Origin: Chara braunii
Taxonomy: Eukaryota > Streptophyta > Charophyceae > Charales > Characeae
Assembly (NCBI GenBank): GCA_003427395.1
Contig: BFEA01000250.1
Span: 2,049,816-2,109,941, forward strand
Direction: 5' to 3'
Length of the DNA: 60,126 bases
The notes below the pieces were generated by a model, which saw nothing but the letters and a program-made list of their open reading frames with translations, ran no database searches and had not been told where the DNA came from. Positions 57,297-60,126 of this stretch are shown one piece after another. Each line of letters starts with the position of its first letter. Positions within the stretch are counted from its first letter, which is position 1. Made by a program: the position numbers and the translations under genes.

Positions 57297-57502
57297 CTCG
57301 AACAAGTGTCAAACTCGTTAGAGTCTTCCACCCTCTAGTGCGTCCGAGCTTGAATCGGTCTAGATGCTACGTTCGAGCACCGCTTCAAGTAGTTGCAAAC
57401 TCGAACTAGTGTCAAACTCAGTAGGGTCTTCCACCCTCTAGTGCACCCGAACCTGACTCGGTCTAGATGCCACGTTCGAGCGCCTCTTCAAGTAGTTGCC
57501 AG
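57297..57502. repeat. Two 103-bp tandem units
   Basis: Units begin CTCGAACNAGTGTCAAACTC at 57297 and 57400 and end CTTCAAGTAGTTGC. They are flanked by related hairpins (ACTCGT..ACGAGCGGT near 57250; GCCCGTTC-AAAAT-GAATGGGC near 57503). Confidence 0.85.
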
Positions 57503-57776
57503 CCCGTTCAAAATGAATGGGCGCAGCTATAGTGACATGCAGCAGAGAGAGGGGGGCACCAAAAGAAGTGCAGCGATGTATATTTCCAGGTTCTAGTGGT
57601 AGATTCATTCGGGTGTGGTCCAACTAGCAAAGAGGATCGAGACGAATGCCTGAATCTGTACAAGTTTATGGAGATGTGCAAGAAATTGAGATTGAACTGC
57701 TTTCCTTCATTTCAGCATAAAATGCATCCAGATTCAAGAGCTTGATCCTATCCTTTTTGCTAGTGGGACCTCGGCC

Positions 57777-57805
57777 CTGATGAGTCGGTGCAAATCCGAC
57801 GAAAC
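57777..57805 (+). ncRNA. Hammerhead-ribozyme core
   Basis: CTGATGA (57777-57783), a perfect 5-bp stem II GTCGG/CCGAC with loop TGCAAAT, then GAAAC (57801-57805) reproduces the invariant catalytic half of a hammerhead. The substrate half (stem III strand ending in UH and its stem I partner) is not evident nearby. A long complementary pair does occur upstream: CTAGCAAAGAGGAT (57629) with ATCCTTTTTGCTAG (57749), which could form an extended stem I. It may be a decayed or rearranged ribozyme such as those of plant retrozymes. Confidence 0.5.
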
Positions 57806-57843
57806 AATTTGGCATAGTCATGTTTTTTTTTTTCTTACTATGA

Positions 57844-57866
57844 CCCGTTCGTCCGAAACGAACGGG
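57844..57866. other. Perfect 9-bp hairpin
   Basis: CCCGTTCGT-CCGAA-ACGAACGGG. It belongs to the same CGTTC-rich hairpin series as those flanking the 103-bp repeats. Confidence 0.7.
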
Positions 57867-57896
57867 TGCTCACTGTTCCAACAACAGACATGAACA

Positions 57897-58018
57897 AGAA
57901 TAAGAAAAAAAAAGAAAAAAAAAAAGAAAAAATTCTAAACGAAATCCAAAAGAAGAAGATAAAATCCAAAAGAAAATCTAAAATGAAATTTAGGGGAAAA
58001 AAAAAACAAAAAAAACGA
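57897..58018. repeat. A-rich low-complexity tract
   Basis: AAGAAAAA and AAATCCAAAAGAA runs. The predicted Lys-rich frame here is an artefact. Confidence 0.8.
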
Positions 58019-59340
58019 ACTTACCTCCTATACAAAACGATCGTCCATTTTCTTCGGGCGCTGTCACGTGCACTGAGGCTTGAAACACCCCAGTCACTTC
58101 TGAGGGCGCCAGATGACGCCCCTCTTTCACGTTAGTTTAGTTTTTAGTTTTTTTTTTTTTTTTTACTAACTATTTTCCGTTGGCTTATTCCAACAGTCAT
58201 ATCTTTCACGTGGCTGAAAAACCGCGACTTTAGTAATGCAGATCCAAGTTCGAATTCGTGGATTCGAAGATAAAGTTTTTTTTTTATTATTTATTATTAT
58301 ATATATATTTTTATCCATTTCTTGATTTATGCGTGTCATCCATGCGCATGGCCAATTCCCTATTGGCGCGACCGTTTTCAGCCGTGCGATCTTACAGATC
58401 GTGCGGCTGAAATCAACCGTGTTGGATTCCTTTCCCACAACTGCTCAAAAAGGAGCTATGCCCAATAAGGCGAGGTATATCAGATTCGATCCCGGTGTCC
58501 GTTGGGTAAGAGTCGAGTGTTGTAACCTACTGGCTAGCTCCTATCACGACATTGATAGGAGCAACTCTTCTATAAGAAGAGCTTGGCCAGTCGCTTGCAG
58601 AACCTGCCTGCCTGAGGCTCTGCAGGTCTTGCCTACTTGAGGCTTAACAAGCCTCACTTGCTGGCCCTGCCTCATCGGTTGGCCTCGTGACCACGACTTA
58701 ACTGGTCATCTAACCGGGTAGGCCTCGACATCGGCTTGTCAACCCCCTGGCTCGATGTTGAACCCCGCGGCCCTGAGAAATAAAAAAATATATTCCTATT
58801 CCTCTCGCGTTGAGGCCCCACACCCGGCGCATCCCTCGTTTTAGCCAACTTAGGCCCAGAATTGCGCGGCTTAGCAGTTGCGCGACATTATTTTAGGTAG
58901 AATAGGTCTAGTTTTAGCATTCCCATGTCCGCACACTTCTGCAGCCTCAACAAAAGCAAAGCACTGTCAGTTACTTCTGTTACTCTCGAATGCCGCATGC
59001 ATCCGGACTAGGGTTCTAAAAGTTTAACTTTCCCGATCATAGGTCAGGTCTAAATAAACTTTTAACAAATGTCAGTCTCATCAAGTCCTTCAATTCAACG
59101 AAAGAGTCAGACTGAACCCGACAAATACCCTTGTCAGGGTTTTTGCCCCGACAATGCAACCACCATTATGAGGGAGTAAAAGCATAGCAGCAGGCAGCGA
59201 CGGGCATGACAATGCCCCAGCCGGGCCCAGGCATAGGACTACTCCAGCAAGGAAGTGTTCAAAGGGAGTGTGATGCAGAAAAAAAAGATGAGGAAAGACT
59301 AACTCCCAAGCGCAACCAGAATGACGAGGTAAGAGGTTTC
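58019..59340. other. Intergenic stretch with a 16-bp-arm dyad, no gene seen
   Basis: TTTCAGCCGTGCGATC and GATCGTGCGGCTGAAA (about 58376-58412) face each other around TTACA, with one G-T/T-G mismatch pair per arm. Short GCCTGCCTGAGGCT-type repeats occupy 58600-58660. Confidence 0.55.
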
Positions 59341-59344
59341 CTAG

Positions 59345-59575
59345 TGCAGGGTAGGGGTTTAGGGCAATAGGGTCCATGTCAAGGGTTTACTTACGTAGGA
59401 TAAGGGTTTATGTGGAGAGGGTTTAGGGAAAAAGGGTTAATGCCAAAGGTTTAGTTTTGTAGGGTAAGGGTTTAGGTGGAGAGGGTATACGTGGAAAAAA
59501 ATTAGGTCGAGATGGTTTAGGTGGAGAGGGTTTAGGTTCAGAGGGGGGTTCAGGGTGAGAAGGTTCATATTAAGG
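59345..59575. repeat. Degenerate telomere-like repeats
   Basis: GGGTTTAGG and AGGGTTTA words recur about a dozen times, often in a longer GTGGAGAGGGTTTAGG unit. They resemble the plant telomere repeat TTTAGGG but are not in a uniform 7-bp phase. Confidence 0.6.
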
Positions 59576-59585
59576 TTTAGTTACG

Positions 59586-60126
59586 TGGGGCCACAAAAAA
59601 GAGAAAAAAAGGAGGGAGGAAGAGAAGGAGGAGGAGGAGAAGGAGGTGGAAAAAAGGGAGAAAGAGACAGGGAGAGCGAGAAGCGAGACAATAAAAGATT
59701 GAGGACGAAGGAGATGAGCGTACGAGGAGGAGGAGGACACAAGGAAGAGGAGGAGGAGGCCGCGAGAGAGAGGAAAAAAGAAGGAGGATGGTGGGAAAAG
59801 GTGGTCGTAACAGAGGGGGAGAGGGAGGAGGGGGGAGGGAGGAAGGAGGAAGGAGGAAGGAAGAAGGAGGAGGAGGAGGAAGAGGAGAGGAGAACAATAG
59901 GAGGAAGGAGGAGGAGGAGGCAGAGGAAAGGAAGAATTTCCTGGATGCATCTCACGTCTTTTACCCGAGTCTTCGACATCCCTTCTTCTTCCTTTTCTAG
60001 TTGTCGTTGTTGCCCTTCTTCCTCGTCGACCATCTCCTCGATGTCTTTGGATCTCTGATCTTTATCCCCTCCTGCTCCTACCATTCTCCTCTCTTCTGCC
60101 TCCTCCTCCTCCTTCCTCCTTCCTCC
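59586..60126. repeat. Long GA tract followed by CT tract
   Basis: 59586-59940 is nearly pure purine (GGAGGA/GAAGGAGG) on the plus strand; from about 59980 to the window end pyrimidines dominate (CTTCTTCC, CCTCCTCC). Predicted Glu/Arg- and Ser/Pro-rich frames are low-complexity artefacts. Confidence 0.85.

Noticed and set aside
59555-60084. Glu/Arg-rich and Ser/Pro/Leu-rich frames of up to 167 codons
   Set aside because: Low-complexity GA/CT tract; no domain and equal openness in several frames.

Overview
This window looks like nuclear DNA of a streptophyte (green plant lineage), plausibly a charophyte alga such as Chara. The basis is circumstantial: Ty3/gypsy elements primed by a plant-type tRNA-Asp site, diverged eukaryotic large-subunit rRNA fragments, TTTAGGG-like telomeric motifs, plant-style hAT termini, and protein families that I recall as abundant in Chara. 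The species is inference. I found no intact housekeeping gene. The window is a heavily decayed mosaic of transposable elements, tandem repeats and broken genes. Nearly every premature stop can be explained by a single C-to-T or G-to-A change, as expected from deamination of methylated, silenced DNA.

Layout. 1-627 is a 146-bp satellite running off the left edge. 3942-24418 is one very large Ty3/gypsy element of about 20.5 kb: an LTR (R-U5 part) ending at 4789, a tRNA-Asp primer site, gag, protease, RT, RNase H and integrase, then a second gag-like ORF with its own zinc knuckle (11867-14651), then about 8 kb of noncoding 3' sequence, a polypurine tract and the 3' LTR (22776-24418). The noncoding part holds four separate families of tandem, partly covarying hairpin repeats and several scrambled 28S rRNA fragments.

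24647-30359 (minus strand) is a broken gene for a protein of about 1,900 residues. It has a ParB/sulfiredoxin-like N-terminal module and a degenerate DNA methyltransferase-like module. It is followed upstream by three blocks of CpG-dense, near-palindromic minisatellite (30541-31125, 32793-33735, 34573-35145) and a broken secreted Cys-rich gene (31671-32568). The same palindromic word occurs in the gene's own C-terminal tail. This gene plus its palindrome arrays is the strongest candidate for an undescribed system.

36298-39783 (plus strand) is a decayed DUF7869-like, transposase-like gene. 40835-45099 and 53761-56800 are diverged inverted arms, each ending in an LTR related to the big element. 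The left arm carries an insert with unknown ORFs and a poly(A) run. Between the arms lie minisatellites, microsatellites, A/T tails and a clean non-autonomous hAT element (50449-51224) with an 8-bp target duplication. The right end holds 103-bp repeats, a hammerhead-ribozyme core (57777-57805), telomere-like repeats and a long GA/CT tract.

Four LTR copies in the window share two hairpins whose stems covary while the loops stay fixed, which points to a conserved RNA structure in this LTR family.
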